From positions 504,021 to 568,020 of the forward strand of contig NW_027192210.1 of assembly GCF_041956535.1 (NCBI RefSeq): 64,000 nucleotides of DNA, read 5' to 3'. Below the pieces are notes generated by a model that saw only the letters and a program-made list of their open reading frames with translations, ran no database searches and was not told the origin of the DNA. Positions 46,818-57,861 of the stretch are shown one piece after another; position 1 is the stretch's first letter, and the number at the start of each line of letters is the position of its first letter. Origin of the DNA: Calcarisporiella thermophila CBS 279.70 (taxonomy: Eukaryota > Calcarisporiellomycota). Position numbers and translations under genes: made by a program.

Positions 46818-47789
46818 ATATGCTTTGCAATTTCCGTTGTTGCGGCGATTCTTGCTCTTCCCCTTCCCCTTGTTCTTCTTGCCCTTGTTCTTCTTGTTCT
46901 TGTTTTTGTTCTTGTTCTTGTTGCCGCATTTTCCATTCACAGAGTTGTTGCAATTGCCCTTAGCCTCGGTATTAGCATTGTTATTTTGCACTTCACTGGA
47001 CTTGGAATTAATGTTGGTGTTAAGGAGAGAAATGTTGTCGATGAGGTGGAGATTGTTGAGAGAACCATCCAAGACACGCTTATCCAGTTGCTTGATAGAG
47101 TTGTTGCCTTTTCCGCGAGCCTCTGTGTTGGCGTTGTTATTCTGCGCCTGGGAGGTCTCGGAGTTGATGAGAGTGTTGAGGGCGGAGATTTGGTCGAGGA
47201 TGTGAGCATTGTTGAGAGAGCCGTCCAAGATCCGTTTATCCAGTTGATTAATAGAGTTGTTGCCTTTGCCACGAGCCTTAGTGTTCGCGTTGTTATTTTG
47301 TGCCTCAGTGGTCTCCGAATCGACATGGACATTGCCAACCGATATATGGTCCGCAATATGAGCGTTGTTAAGGGAACCGTCCAGAATTCGCTTATCGAAC
47401 TGCTTGACAGAATTGTTGTCTTTCCCCTTGGCCTTTGTGTTTGCATTGTTGTTCTCCACGCGCTGTTGTTTCGAGTTAACCAACACATTAAGGAGGTCAA
47501 TATTGCTTAATATATGGGCATTATTAAGCGAACCATCCGCAATGCCGCGGCGACACCAGCGCTTATCGATTTGATTCAACGAGTTGTTGTTGCAGCCATC
47601 GGCGCGAGTATTAGCATTGTTGTTCTCGACCTTTTGGGTGCTGGAGCCAACAAGGGTGTTGAGGATAGAGATGTCACTTGCCACGTGCGCATTGTTTAGG
47701 GTTCCGTCGGCGATGCCTCGAGCAGAGAGGGGAGCCGCTGAAACGGAAAGTGCAAGGGAGATGAAGGTAAGGAATGAAATGTGCTTCAT
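46815..47789 (-). CDS. secreted five-module precursor with dibasic cleavage sites (gene B)
   Basis: A single exon of 324 codons from the ATG at 47789. Residues 1-19 are a signal peptide (ISFLTFISLALSVSAAP). Five modules of about 52 residues follow, at residues 25-77, 82-134, 135-186, 187-238 and 239 to about 288. Each opens [GI]-x-[AL]-DGSLNN, continues D-x-IS-x-LN-x-x-x-NS, then NNNANT-x-A-x-G-x-x-NNS. The first four end in D-KR, and WCRR separates the first two. KR pairs are classic Kex2 sites, so the precursor should be cut into near-identical peptides in the Golgi. The C-terminus is an extreme Asn/Lys run (KNKNKNKNKKNKG) ending NCKAY. The modules match those of the gene at 23721-24656. 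I know no named family for this module. Confidence 0.85.
   Translation of the reverse strand: MKHISFLTFISLALSVSAAPLSARGIADGTLNNAHVASDISILNTLVGSSTQKVENNNANTRADGCNNNSLNQIDKRWCRRGIADGSLNNAHILSNIDLLNVLVNSKQQRVENNNANTKAKGKDNNSVKQFDKRILDGSLNNAHIADHISVGNVHVDSETTEAQNNNANTKARGKGNNSINQLDKRILDGSLNNAHILDQISALNTLINSETSQAQNNNANTEARGKGNNSIKQLDKRVLDGSLNNLHLIDNISLLNTNINSKSSEVQNNNANTEAKGNCNNSVNGKCGNKNKNKNKNKKNKGKKNKGKGKSKNRRNNGNCKAY
46926..47717 (-). repeat. tandem ~156-bp coding repeat (five units) in gene B
   Basis: Five units of 50-53 codons, adjacent except for the WCRR spacer after unit 1. Units 3 and 4 are the most alike (KRILDGSLNNAHI at both starts, NNNANT in both), suggesting recent duplication. Units 1 and 5 are the most divergent. 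Confidence 0.85.
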
Positions 47790-47949
47790 GTTTGTGTGAG
47801 GTCGGCTAGAAGAAATGTGTTGTAAGTGGTAAGGAGTGTGGTGGAAAAGTGAGGTGAGAGAGGAGGGGAGGGATGTGTTGGCGCAAAATGAATCGGATGG
47901 GGAAAGGGCAGATGTGAGGAGAATGCGCTGCCCATGCTTCCATGCGTGT

Positions 47950-47957
47950 TATTTATA
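47950..47957 (-). promoter_or_regulatory. TATA element of repeat gene B
   Basis: TATAAATA on the minus strand, 161 bp upstream of the ATG. A similarly placed TATA element precedes the other secreted-protein genes of the window. Confidence 0.5.
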
Positions 47958-48976
47958 ACCACGCGGGCTCAAACCTCTGCAAACCCTCAGTTTCCGGTTC
48001 CCACTATTTTTAGCCTGTTGCTAAGAACTAAAGACAACATCAATAGGATTACGCAAAGGAACAGGTTCCCTTGCAATCAATCCAATTTCTGAGGCTCTTA
48101 GCATTAATATAGTCAAATATAGTCGTCCATTTGACGAATGGCCGGACATTTTATTATAGTCGGAGGTAGGTTTTGTGATCCACTGCCCGCGGCAATTTAG
48201 GTCTGTTTCACGCAAAAGCCTGGGTCAATTCTTCTATCATCCACTGATCCTTTCTCAGCTAATGCGAGCATGCATGGTTGAATGGAGGGAGCGCGATTAA
48301 AAACGACGAAAACAATGAAAAATATCTTGCAGCGATTCATTGTCCTTCCGGGCACAACATCAATGAGCGGGCGAAGGGACGCCTATGCCTTATTCTGATG
48401 TTATTGCGCTCGACACCCGCAACTGAGACGGTCTCTCTCCGACCATGACTATGGGAGTCGTACAGCTCCCCTTAAGCGATGATCTGAATGTGCCGGCCAG
48501 GCGGCAAAGGCGGGCATATTCTCCTGTAGATCGCTTTTGACTTTGGGGAAACTTGGAGAAGACAATCTCTGTAACAAACTTTTGTAACAAACTTTTGTAA
48601 CAGTGCAAGCGGGTTCCTGAGGAACGAATAGGCGCTTGCAACCATTAGAGTAGAGATCGACTATTTCGCAAAAAAAAAGTTTTGCCGCGGTTGTACGGGC
48701 TGCGTTCTGGAAGGCACAATCTCTCTATAGAAAAGAGTGGAAATAACCGGTTTAATAATATGGTTATACCAGCATCAAGGGTTCAAAGCCAACATTTGTC
48801 TCTAAATCATTTATGTTTTTTCATCCGCTCGATACTGGCTTGGCTTTGAATATTCATTCCCCCAGCCAGTGATCTACTCTGACTGACGGTCACCACAGCC
48901 AGCATAGATTACATAAAGAGAGACTTTTATTGTAGCCGTCCTTTCTATGAGATACGAGTACGAGATTACTACTACG

Positions 48977-49002
48977 AGAATCAGCTCCAATGAGCTGATT
49001 CT
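48977..49002. repeat. perfect inverted repeat, 11-nt arms and 4-nt loop
   Basis: Arms AGAATCAGCTC and GAGCTGATTCT around a CAAT loop, in the middle of the 2 kb gene-free stretch. It would form a stable hairpin in RNA or DNA. Confidence 0.6.
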
Positions 49003-49841
49003 ATAGTCAAGAAGGGCGTCTATACTTTTTCCCCGCCAAGCTTTGGCCTTCAAGAATTAGAGGAACGAAAACAGATTGATTTTGTTACAAATCGGGCATA
49101 TATTGGCTTTCTTTGTGAACTTTTACACCAACCTTAACCGAGATTTGATGGTTATTTGTAAAGGCTAGACCCGCGGAATGAAGAGAGAGCAAACAAATCA
49201 TTTCGAACGAGATAGTAGCCACTACTTTGTGTCGATATTACAGAACGCATATTTATCTTTACTCATCCATTATGGGCATGATGCCATTGGTTAGCAGAGT
49301 AGCTTATATTAGACTCCAATTATACAATGGTAGCATTAAACGTTCATCTCGGTTGCAACTGATCGTAGATATTATACTTTGAGCAGCCCGAACTCGAAAA
49401 TATCATATTATTGCAAGCTGCTCCTTTCCACTTCAAATGATACGAGTCACTTAATAAAAAAAATCATAATAATGAATTTGGAGTTGTGCTATTGAACTAT
49501 CCTAGACATTAATTATGGCTGCTGGCGCTTTGCCCTCACAAGTGCAGGCCATACATAAAAGGCTGGGAGCCTTTATGTATTAAAATCCGTTGGTAGCAGT
49601 CATTCTGAGCCACACCCTGTTGCCCTTTGCTGAGTGTGAATGAGTTCTCCATGGCTAGGCAGAGAAAATCGCGTGGTGTGACGCGCTTCCTTTGTTTTTT
49701 TTTACCAGTCCTGACTTGGTGGCCAAATTGCTTCAATTCGTCCCAAAGGCCACTTGTTTGCATTGTCGACACATTCATGAGTGCCCTGATCTTTCCCTTC
49801 CTAAGTTATTAGTTGAAGCATCGTAACACTTCTTACCTCCC

Positions 49842-52021
49842 ATGTTCCGATTATATCCACGCACGTTTCCCCTGTCATCTTCCCGAACATTATTAAGGCG
49901 ATATGCAGGTACAACAAAACACATCATCAGATCTAAGCAATCCCCTTCCACATCTCCCTCCACATCCCCTTCATCCTTCACACCCATCTACTCTCGCCAT
50001 TACCAGCCCACTACAGACGAAGTCCGCTCGTTTCTAGATAGGCATCAACAGTTTCCCCGGCCGCTGAAAGGGACGACAGAGGAGGCACTCGTTCCGTGTC
50101 CACACTGCCCGCCAAAGCCGCGAGCAAGTCGATATACAGCTCGCATCCATCTTCGAACAGGACAATACCAGTGTCCATCCTGTTTATCACGCGGAACTTG
50201 GAGCGATTTTGTGAGTGCCGTGGCAAAGCCTTCGTTCGCCATTCTTGATGCCACATTGAAAGATGCGGGAGGTCAAAGAGGTGCTGGTAATGAGATAAGT
50301 TTCTCTAGGCCGATCTCTGAGATTGAAGCATACCCTGAACAGCTAAATGAGTATCCGGCTGTACGGGACTGGATGATCGAGATCGGGATTAGGGAAGAAA
50401 CACTGCAAAAATTTGGTGTTGGAGTGGCGAAGTATGCGTCACTGGAGACGAAGTTGGCTGCACATGGAAAGGAGCTAGAGGCCCAAATAGAAGGGGAAAT
50501 ATGTGTCACATTTCCAATGATGGGTCCGGATTTCGGCAAGTCCAATAATGAAAAGGCCGCCACCGACAATACCAAGCCAGCCGAAGATGCGGCGAAGCCT
50601 GCAGAAACAGATCTCGCCACCATCGAGTATCGAACTGTACGCATCAAAGCGGTCCGTCCGGGAACATCTGAGCTCATCGCTTTTGACCCCGCCACTCGAG
50701 CTAAATCTGACGTCCCTTGTCTGTTTGGATACCATTTACTGCACCCAAACACAGAGGAGATCATCCTTACTGCCAATGAGCTTGACTGCATGGCGGCGTT
50801 CCAGGAAACTCGCGTGCCTTCCGTCTCGCTTCCGAGCTTAAACCAGCTGCCCGTCGAGGTCGTGCCGCTTCTAGAGCGCTTCTCCAAGATCTACTTGTGG
50901 CTCGAGGACGATGTGAATGGGAGATCTGCTGCGGAAAAATTTGTGAGGAAATTGGGTATACACAGGTGTCGCATCGTGAGTACCCGGGGAGATTCGATTG
51001 ACGGACCCCGAAGCGCACACGAGGCCTTGGCTCGCGGAAGCAACCTACGGAAACTGTTATCCGAAGCGAAGCCGCTGGGCCATGATCAAATCATCGACTT
51101 TTCGGACCTCCGTGACGCTGTCTACAGAGAAGTGTTGCACCCGGACCAAGTGTGCGGCACTCCTTTCCGCGATTTTCCCGCACTCACGAATCTCCTTAAA
51201 GGGCATCGGCCCGGCGAGCTGACCGTGTTCACGGGGCGAACGGGCATAGGAAAGACAACCACGCTTTGCCAGCTCTCGCTTGATATTGCTCGACAAGGGA
51301 TCCCGACCCTGTGGGGTAGCTTCGAGATACCCAACGTACGGCTGGCGAAGAAGCTGCTGATGCAGTTGGCGGAGCGCGATTTATCGACCGTGCCGGAGGA
51401 GTTTGACGTATGGGCCAATGAACTCCAGAGAGTAAGGATAGGGCGATGCTTCACTAGGATTAGATGGAACACAGTTCAACTCTAACAATTCAACTCCTTC
51501 ACACCCCATAGATACCAATGTATTTTCTCCGATTTTTCGGAAGCACCGATATCAATACTGTCGAAGAGGCCATGCTCCACGCCCTCCATGCCTACGATGT
51601 CCAGCACGTTCTGATTGATAATCTCCAATTCATGTTGTCTGGTCAACGGCACTCCTCACTCGAGCGGTGGGAGCTTCAGGATGAGGTGCTCGCGCGGTTC
51701 CGCCAGTTTGCCACCCAGCAAAATGTCCACGTCACTCTGGTAGTGCACCCAAGAAAGGATGAGAATCCTGCGCTGAGCGTGAACAGCATATTCGGAAGCG
51801 CCAAGGTCACCCAGGAGGCTGATAATGTGGTCGTGATCCAGCAGGGAGAGAAGGGGGTCCGCTACTTGGAGGTGTTGAAGAACCGATTTGATGGAACGCT
51901 TGGCCGGGTGCCTTTTGTATTCGATCGAGAAAGTCTGAAGGTAAATGGGAATAAAAAATACGCCGCGGCACTCAGAATCAAACCTGGACTAACCGCTTTC
52001 TCGTCTTTAATAGATACGTGA
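49842..52021 (+). CDS. TWNK: Twinkle-type mitochondrial DNA primase-helicase
   Basis: Two exons (49842-51431 and 51512-52021) give 699 residues. The N-terminus is a likely mitochondrial presequence (MFRLYPRTFPLSSSRTLLRR). A zinc ribbon follows with Cys at 86, 89, 111 and 114 (CPHC and CPSC), then a TOPRIM-like region (IILTANELDCMAAFQ, IYLWLEDDVNGRSAAEKF) and a hexameric RecA-type helicase: LKGHRPGELTVFTGRTGIGK, LWGSFEIPNVRLAKKLL, VQHVLIDNLQFMLSG, VTLVVHPRKDE and SIFGSAKVTQEADNVVV, with the arginine-finger segment KNRFDG. Human TWINKLE has lost the zinc cysteines; here all four remain, so primase activity is possible. It would unwind mitochondrial DNA at replication forks. Confidence 0.93.
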
Positions 52022-52879
52022 AATTAGGGACGATAAAATCAAATATTAGTGTACACTATTGTTGCCTTGCATTTGTTTTGTTATTTAGCCTCTTTTTTTT
52101 TATTACTCTCCATTTTCTTCCTTATATTTCCTTTACGAAATGGGGCAACCTTTGGCGCTGTTTCACCCATTTACCCAGTTAATAGAGACAATAAAAGGTT
52201 AAAATGACTAAATGATGACTTGTATACATCATTTGCAGGTGAAGTTGCCAATGGTAGGCATCTTCCACTCGTCCCTGCTGCTTTTCCCCCTCCAAATCTG
52301 TTGGTTTTTCTCTACCTCCGTATCAGCGATCTGCTTCCTCTTGTCTCACAACGACGATAGCTTCGTTGACTTTGCACCGATACCTTCACATTTTCTCTCC
52401 CGATAGCGAAATCCTTTATAACTATCACTTCAAATGCTCCCCACCGGATATAAGGTATGAATTGTTTTATTATCTATAGCTGGCAGTGTTCAGCATAGTA
52501 AAATGGATGGGAAGAGGAATTCTCGTGGTTAATTCTAAAGAAAAAACGGACTTCCAAAAGAGAAGAGAAGAAAATAATAACAGACAATAACACAAGTGAA
52601 AGAAGCGAAAAAAAAATAAAAGATTTGCAATAAAAGAATCAGCAAAAAATATTATGGAACAATTAAAATATCTATCAGATAAAAAAAAATCGAAGAATAA
52701 CTTGGCCATAGATAAAGAAATATAAAATAAAAAGCAAGCAGCAATTATGAATGTGAAAGTTAAAACCAAAAATTAAAAAAAAACCAACTGTCCCCGGTAT
52801 GGTTGTGCAAATGGATATTGGGGGCCGAATCGCGGGCGCTCGGGTGAACCCCACCGTGGCAACTTGCATTCTCTCACTC
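52022..52879. other. intergenic between convergent Twinkle and LRR genes
   Basis: T-rich just after Twinkle and A-rich (A-runs near 52600-52790) toward the LRR gene stop, as expected for two 3' regions. Frames here are hydrophobic, reflecting T-rich composition. No gene is seen. Confidence 0.4.
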
Positions 52880-55800
52880 TTAGTCAGTGCGCGACTTTTC
52901 ATTCTCAGCCTCGTCTCTCTCGCTTTCTTCCTCCTCCTCCAATTCTACGCTTCTTGCTCGCCGTAAAGCTTCACCTTCACCCATCTCCTTCACCTTTCTT
53001 ACCAGCTCCAATGGGCTCGCCGATTTATAGCTGGCGTCATCCTCTTCCTCCTCCTCGTCCGCAATGACAAAGTCCGAGGTGTTCACCGTGAGTTCGGGAT
53101 TGCGTGCCATCGACATTTCATAGGGCTGAGTCAATGGGCGCGAGGTGGTGTCATCCTCTTCGGCCTCGCCAATTGAAAATGCTGCTCGCAGAGGCTCAGG
53201 CTCCTTTTCATCTACCGCCCCAAGCCCTTGTGCGTCTCGATAGTGCTCGAGTGCTGCTGCAATCCGATCATTCACAGACAAGAGCTGATTCAACACCGCC
53301 TCCTCGCCCCCGTTACATTCCCGAATATGAGCACGGACACGGTCCAAGAGACTCGAACATTGTGCATAGAGAACTCCCGCCTCCGTATCCGCCCCACACT
53401 CCTCCTCGCGTGCTCTGCTCTTACGCAGAAGCTCAACCAACTCCTCAAGTTTGGCGACACTTTCTTCTGCATGTTTGATATCTCTCTCCCTCTCGTCGGC
53501 GACTCGCGGGGGCTCCTGAACTTCAGTGGACTGTTTTGGGAAATCTTTTTCCGATTTAAGGCGAGCGATCTCGGCCAATCTTTCCGTCTCACGATACGTA
53601 CTTAGGGGTTGAGGGGCAGCTAGAGCGGCCCGATCCTTTCCTCCATCCCCCGCGGGGTTTTGTGCGGCCTCTGCGTTCCGGATGCACACACTTACGATCT
53701 CTCTGCTTAGTCGCGCCATGTCTTTGTGATTGGGCGGTACATTCACATCCAAGCATGTGAGGCTCCAGTTCATCTTCACACTTACGCTGAGGGCGAGCAC
53801 ACCCGCCAGCTCCAGCCTAGGGTTCCCGGTCAGATCGAGGTGCTGGAGGTGTTTCGTCTCGGTGATGCTCTCAGCCAGGGCAATCGCCCCCTCGGAAGTC
53901 AGCCCCGTTTCGGCAAGGAAGAGTCCACGCAAGGATCGATTCAGGGTCAGCGCATTTTTGAGGGAGTGAATACCCTCAAGGGTGGGGGTGGACAGCGGGT
54001 TGCGATTTAAATCCAGAATCTCCAGGCTCTGGTTTCGCTTTAATGCTTCGGCAAAAAAGGTGAGTCCCTTGGAGTCGATGCGATTATCGGCGATCAGAAG
54101 CTCGCGCAGACTTCGGTTTCGCCGCAGGCTCTGTGCCACGTATTGGACGCCGTTGGTTCGGAGATCGTTTCCGCACACATCTAGCACCTCGAGCCCACGT
54201 TTGTATGCCCTGTCTTGGGAACCGATCCCCACTGACCTCGACGACAAGGTATCGCTGGTGGCAAGAGTGGGAGTTCCCGAGCGACTTGGAGTGTCCTCGT
54301 AATCACGTAGAATAACCCCTAACCAGACGGCACCCTGATGGGTGATTTTGTTATTCCGTAATGAAAGCGTGCGCAGCGCGGAACGACGTATAGCTGGGGC
54401 CAAAACTTCCAGGAGGGGCAGTTTGACCCCGCAGTTGTCGAGCTTGAGCGTTTCTAACCGAGAGAAAGGGGAATCTGGAAAAGAAGGGGAGGGCGAGAGA
54501 GCCTGTGCGATGAGCTGAGCAGCTTTTTTATCAAGGTATGTATTGGAGAGGTTGAGGGAGCGAAGATTTTCAGACTATAGATTATAAAAAAAGAGTTAAT
54601 AGTAAATAAAAAAAGGAATGAGACTAGAGGGGAATAAAGAACTACTCCCGCACCTTATTCATATATATAGCGATATATTTGAAACCATCTGCCTTGATGC
54701 GGCGATTCCCAGCTAAGCTTAAAACCTCAATCTCATCCGTTAGAACCAGGCTATGTAACAAAATTCGCAAGCACTCGTTCTCTATCCCACACTCATCTAG
54801 TATTAGCTGTCGTAGTCCAAATCGTAATGTGAGCAGATCGGCGAGAGGCTCTATGACATGCCGTTCCAATGGGGCGCCGGTGAGATCAAGCTCGAGATGA
54901 TCGGGTGATGTTGATGCTCTTTGGAGGCACTGGATAACACGATCTAGGGGCGGCTCTTCGCGTTGCTTACAGGTGGTGAGATAGAAGTTGAGAGCTTCGG
55001 CAGGAGAAACGGGCGATGCAGAATCTTCGAAGCTCGGCGATATCGACGATGAGCCGAATCCCGGTGCCGTTCCCGGGACCGATAACGAAGAAGCTTCAAG
55101 CGAATCCTCTTCAACCGCGGTGGATGGGCTATCCTTAACGCAAGCCTGCTCCTCCATGTTGGTTGATATTGCCTTAGCATTCTCTGTTTTTGCCCCCTTA
55201 TCACACTCAGCCTGGTTTAAGTGCTCCGCATCCTGATAAGCATCACTATTCTCCTCTCTCCCCTGTTCCGGGTCTACCTCATTCGCGTAATGAGTCAACT
55301 TCTCTCCTCGTGCAAATCTGACCCGCTTTAGCTGGGAGGTAACTAGTGGATCTGTTTGCTGGTGACTGGACAAGCTACCCGTGCCACCAACCGGTGGCAC
55401 CAATCCTGTATTCCTGGCCCCTCCTCCTTCAACCCCAGGCACCACATCGCCTCCTTGTCGGTCGTCGTTGGAAGCTGTATGGTTTAATTTCTTCAACGCA
55501 TTGGATAAAAATGACGACTGCGCACCTGAAGCGCCGCTATGTTGTGTGTTGATATTGGTATGAGAGGCGGGTTGTAAGGCGCCATTGAGCTTTGCATTTA
55601 GACTGGAAAACCAATCGCGTTTGAATACGGCGGTAGCCCGATTAGTGATTTGGGGAGAAGACTTGAGAATACCCTTTTTGGGTGCGGAATATTTAGAAGA
55701 GGCCTTGTCGTGATTCATAGCTCTTCGCACCGTTTCTAATGAGGAAAGCAAAAAGTAAAATTAAATGAATGACTCCGTTCAAGAGTCGAAATTAGAATAG

Positions 55801-56102
55801 TTTTGCCACCCCGCATTCAAACTATACCAACTCAATCTCTCTCCAACTAAGACATGCTTGTACATACCTGTTTGCTGGCCAACGATCCATCCAATTACTG
55901 CCTCCAACTCCGAGCCTGGATTTTCCTGAATGGCAAGCTGAGCAATGGAATCTTCAAAACCCATCGTGACGAGCTGAGCGTGCAGATCGTCAATCGATAA
56001 CGGCTGAGGGGAACCAATTGCATTGTTATTGCTGGTGGTATTGCTGGTACTGATATGGGCTGCCACACCTGTCCTTTCGGCGGACACTGTGGGTCCTGTC
56101 AT
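52880..56102 (-). CDS. UBA and leucine-rich-repeat protein, PPP1R37-like
   Basis: Exon 1 (from the ATG at 56102) encodes a UBA-like domain at about residues 37-78 (DLHAQLVTMGFEDSIAQL, then ENPGSELEAVIGWIV), a ubiquitin-binding fold. It splices to a second exon with KKGILKSSP and an RVxF-type PP1-docking motif KRVRF near residue 215, a long disordered acidic region, then YLTTCKQREEPPLDRVIQCL and RNI-type leucine-rich repeats (LELDLTGAPLERHV, LRQLILDECGIENE, LRSLNLSNTYLD, LRTLSLRNNKITHQGAVWLG). The order matches PPP1R37, a PP1 regulatory subunit, plus an N-terminal UBA not known to me there. The C-terminal ~250 residues form an acidic, Ser-rich coiled-coil tail. Total about 1,000 residues. The UBA exon joins at Q-Q-T|E-T. 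Confidence 0.83.
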
Positions 56103-57197
56103 CACGTGCTGAGGGAAGAATTTGAAGATCGAGAGGAATCCGAGTAGAAATATTGATCGAGAAGTTAAGTATATTGATAGTGGAGGGAGGTAGTGGCCGT
56201 AAAAATCCACCGATGATCTCAAGCTCTGGGCGAAAGAGTTGTTTACGCCGAAATGAGAGGCGCTTCAATTGGCCAAGATTAATAAGAAAAAGAGGTTGCG
56301 CTCTCAAATTTTCTTTTCTCAGTTTTGTAATACCTCAGGCAACAAACGATAAAACCGACTCTGAGTGAAAAAGCCAAAACGCTAAGCCGCTTCTCCCCCT
56401 TTCTATCTTGGAAATTAATGAAAATGTTTTGGTAGGTGGCTTTGATAGCTTAGAAAAGCAAGAGCCGTATAATGATCGATGGCTGAATAACCCCCAAGAT
56501 TATACGCAGCCTAGGTGACGCACAATAACTGCTGTGATTGAAATCAACCTCCAGCAGGTATTGAAACTGGGCCGGAATTCCGCACAGGACCGCTCCGCCT
56601 ATTCTTTCTCATAAAAATAGGTATGAAAGCTTGGGCAATCTAGGAGGAGCGTTGTGTCGAAGGGGATTAATGTTCTGAATAACTCCAGCGAGGATGAGCG
56701 GTTTGCGCGGGCTTATTGTAATCGACCCCAATCAAGGTAGAGCTATCATTCTTAAATATAGGCTAGAATATTACAGTTACACTGGGATTCAAAGTATTCC
56801 AACCCGCTTGTTCTATATGGGCCACCTCTTAACCTAGCTACAAGTCATCAGGGGTACAGAAATTGGTGTAGCTCCACTGGGCAGTCCGTAGCCTTTTGAA
56901 TACTAAAAACAGATTTAAAATATCGTATTATTAGGGTTACTGCTCTCATCCTAGGAAAAGATTATATTGGGTTATGAAATATATTTTACAACTACAAATA
57001 AAATATAATTAAACAAGCAATGCTGTATAAGAGGAGAGGTATTGAAGCAAATTCAGTAACCAAAGTGATTTACTACAAAACTCTATGGTCATGGGCCCGC
57101 TATTGCATACCGACATCGATTCTATATCCATCAGACATTATTGAAGTGAGCGTAGAGTAGATATTATCTCTTCGCCCGTTCCCACCGCCTTTACCAC
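56103..57197. other. intergenic region upstream of the UBA-LRR gene
   Basis: No coding sequence is recognised on either strand; frames at 56026-56368 overlap the start of the LRR gene's leader. It should contain the LRR gene promoter and the HSK3 terminator. Confidence 0.35.
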
Positions 57198-57548
57198 TCA
57201 CTTATTTAATTCCATACTATCACATGGTTCATCAACCATAACTCTTGCTGCCCCCATAAACCTATACAGATTACAATTAGCGTCTAGATGCGTAACCACG
57301 ACTAATTTTTCCCTAGCCAATGGGAACTACTACTCTACTTACATGGCAGTATGAATTGCACCTAGTCTTCGCACGTTTTTCGCATGAGCTCCTGCCATCT
57401 CAAGTTGCCGTGACAATCTCTGAACATTGGACTGAAGTCGATCAAGTTTTAGACTAAGTTGGGCATAATTAGCGGATTTCAAGGTGGAGGTAGTGTTTGA
57501 TTGGGACAAGGTAGAAATTCGGAAGGTTCGATCTCCCATTGATTGCAT
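57198..57548 (-). CDS. HSK3: DASH complex subunit Hsk3
   Basis: Two exons (57548-57343 and 57261-57198) splice with GTAAGT and TATAG to an 89-residue protein. The core is a helical segment, YAQLSLKLDRLQSNVQRLSR, then LEMAGAHAKNVRRLGAIH, and across the splice TAMFMGAARVM. This matches the Hsk3 family pattern (Q-L-x-x-L-x-x-L-Q-x-N ... V-R-x-L-G-x-x-H-x-x-x-F-M-x-A-x). Hsk3 is a small scaffold subunit of the fungal DASH/Dam1 ring that couples kinetochores to microtubules. The second exon supplies the conserved end and is too short to be seen alone. The start is MQSMGDRTF (Met at 57548); the second Met (57539) is equally possible. Confidence 0.83.
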
Positions 57549-57861
57549 TTTATGTATTGTAAAAAGAAAAAAAAGAGTATCCAAAAAAAAGAGCAATAAT
57601 TAAAATTCGCGAATACGCGTTAGAAATATCCAGTTAATATCCCGCAGGATAAATTGGCCGAAGGAGAGCGAAAATCTATTTTAAATAGAAAATAAAGGAA
57701 ACCGAATGTCAGTTACGAAAAAGGGTAACTAGGAAAGAAAGAGAATAAAAAAAAGGCACCCCAATCCATGAAACAGAAATACAAAAAAAAAAAGAATAGG
57801 TAAGAAAAAGTGTGCGACTCTTAGAGTAGGCAAAAAAAAAATAATCCAACCATCGCCTCGC
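57549..57861. other. A-rich spacer between HSK3 promoter and SEC14 3' end
   Basis: A-rich runs near 57720-57840 follow the SEC14 stop in the direction of its transcription. The HSK3 promoter is expected on the left. No gene is seen. Confidence 0.35.

Larger units (their letters stand above)
47790..49841. other. 2 kb intergenic region between gene B and Twinkle
   Basis: No gene is supported. It holds the gene B promoter (left), a perfect 11-bp-arm hairpin at 48977-49002, a short direct repeat (TAACAAACTTTTG twice near 48570-48602) and the Twinkle promoter (right). An 80-codon minus-strand frame at 49778-49536 is basic and has no recognisable motif. Confidence 0.35.

Noticed and set aside
46815-47510. 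Long open frames on the plus strand antisense to gene B
   Set aside because: They mirror the repeated coding sequence; the minus-strand frame has the signal peptide, regular KR sites and TATA element.
49536-49778. 80-codon basic frame upstream of Twinkle
   Set aside because: No known motif and no conservation evidence; it overlaps the likely Twinkle promoter.
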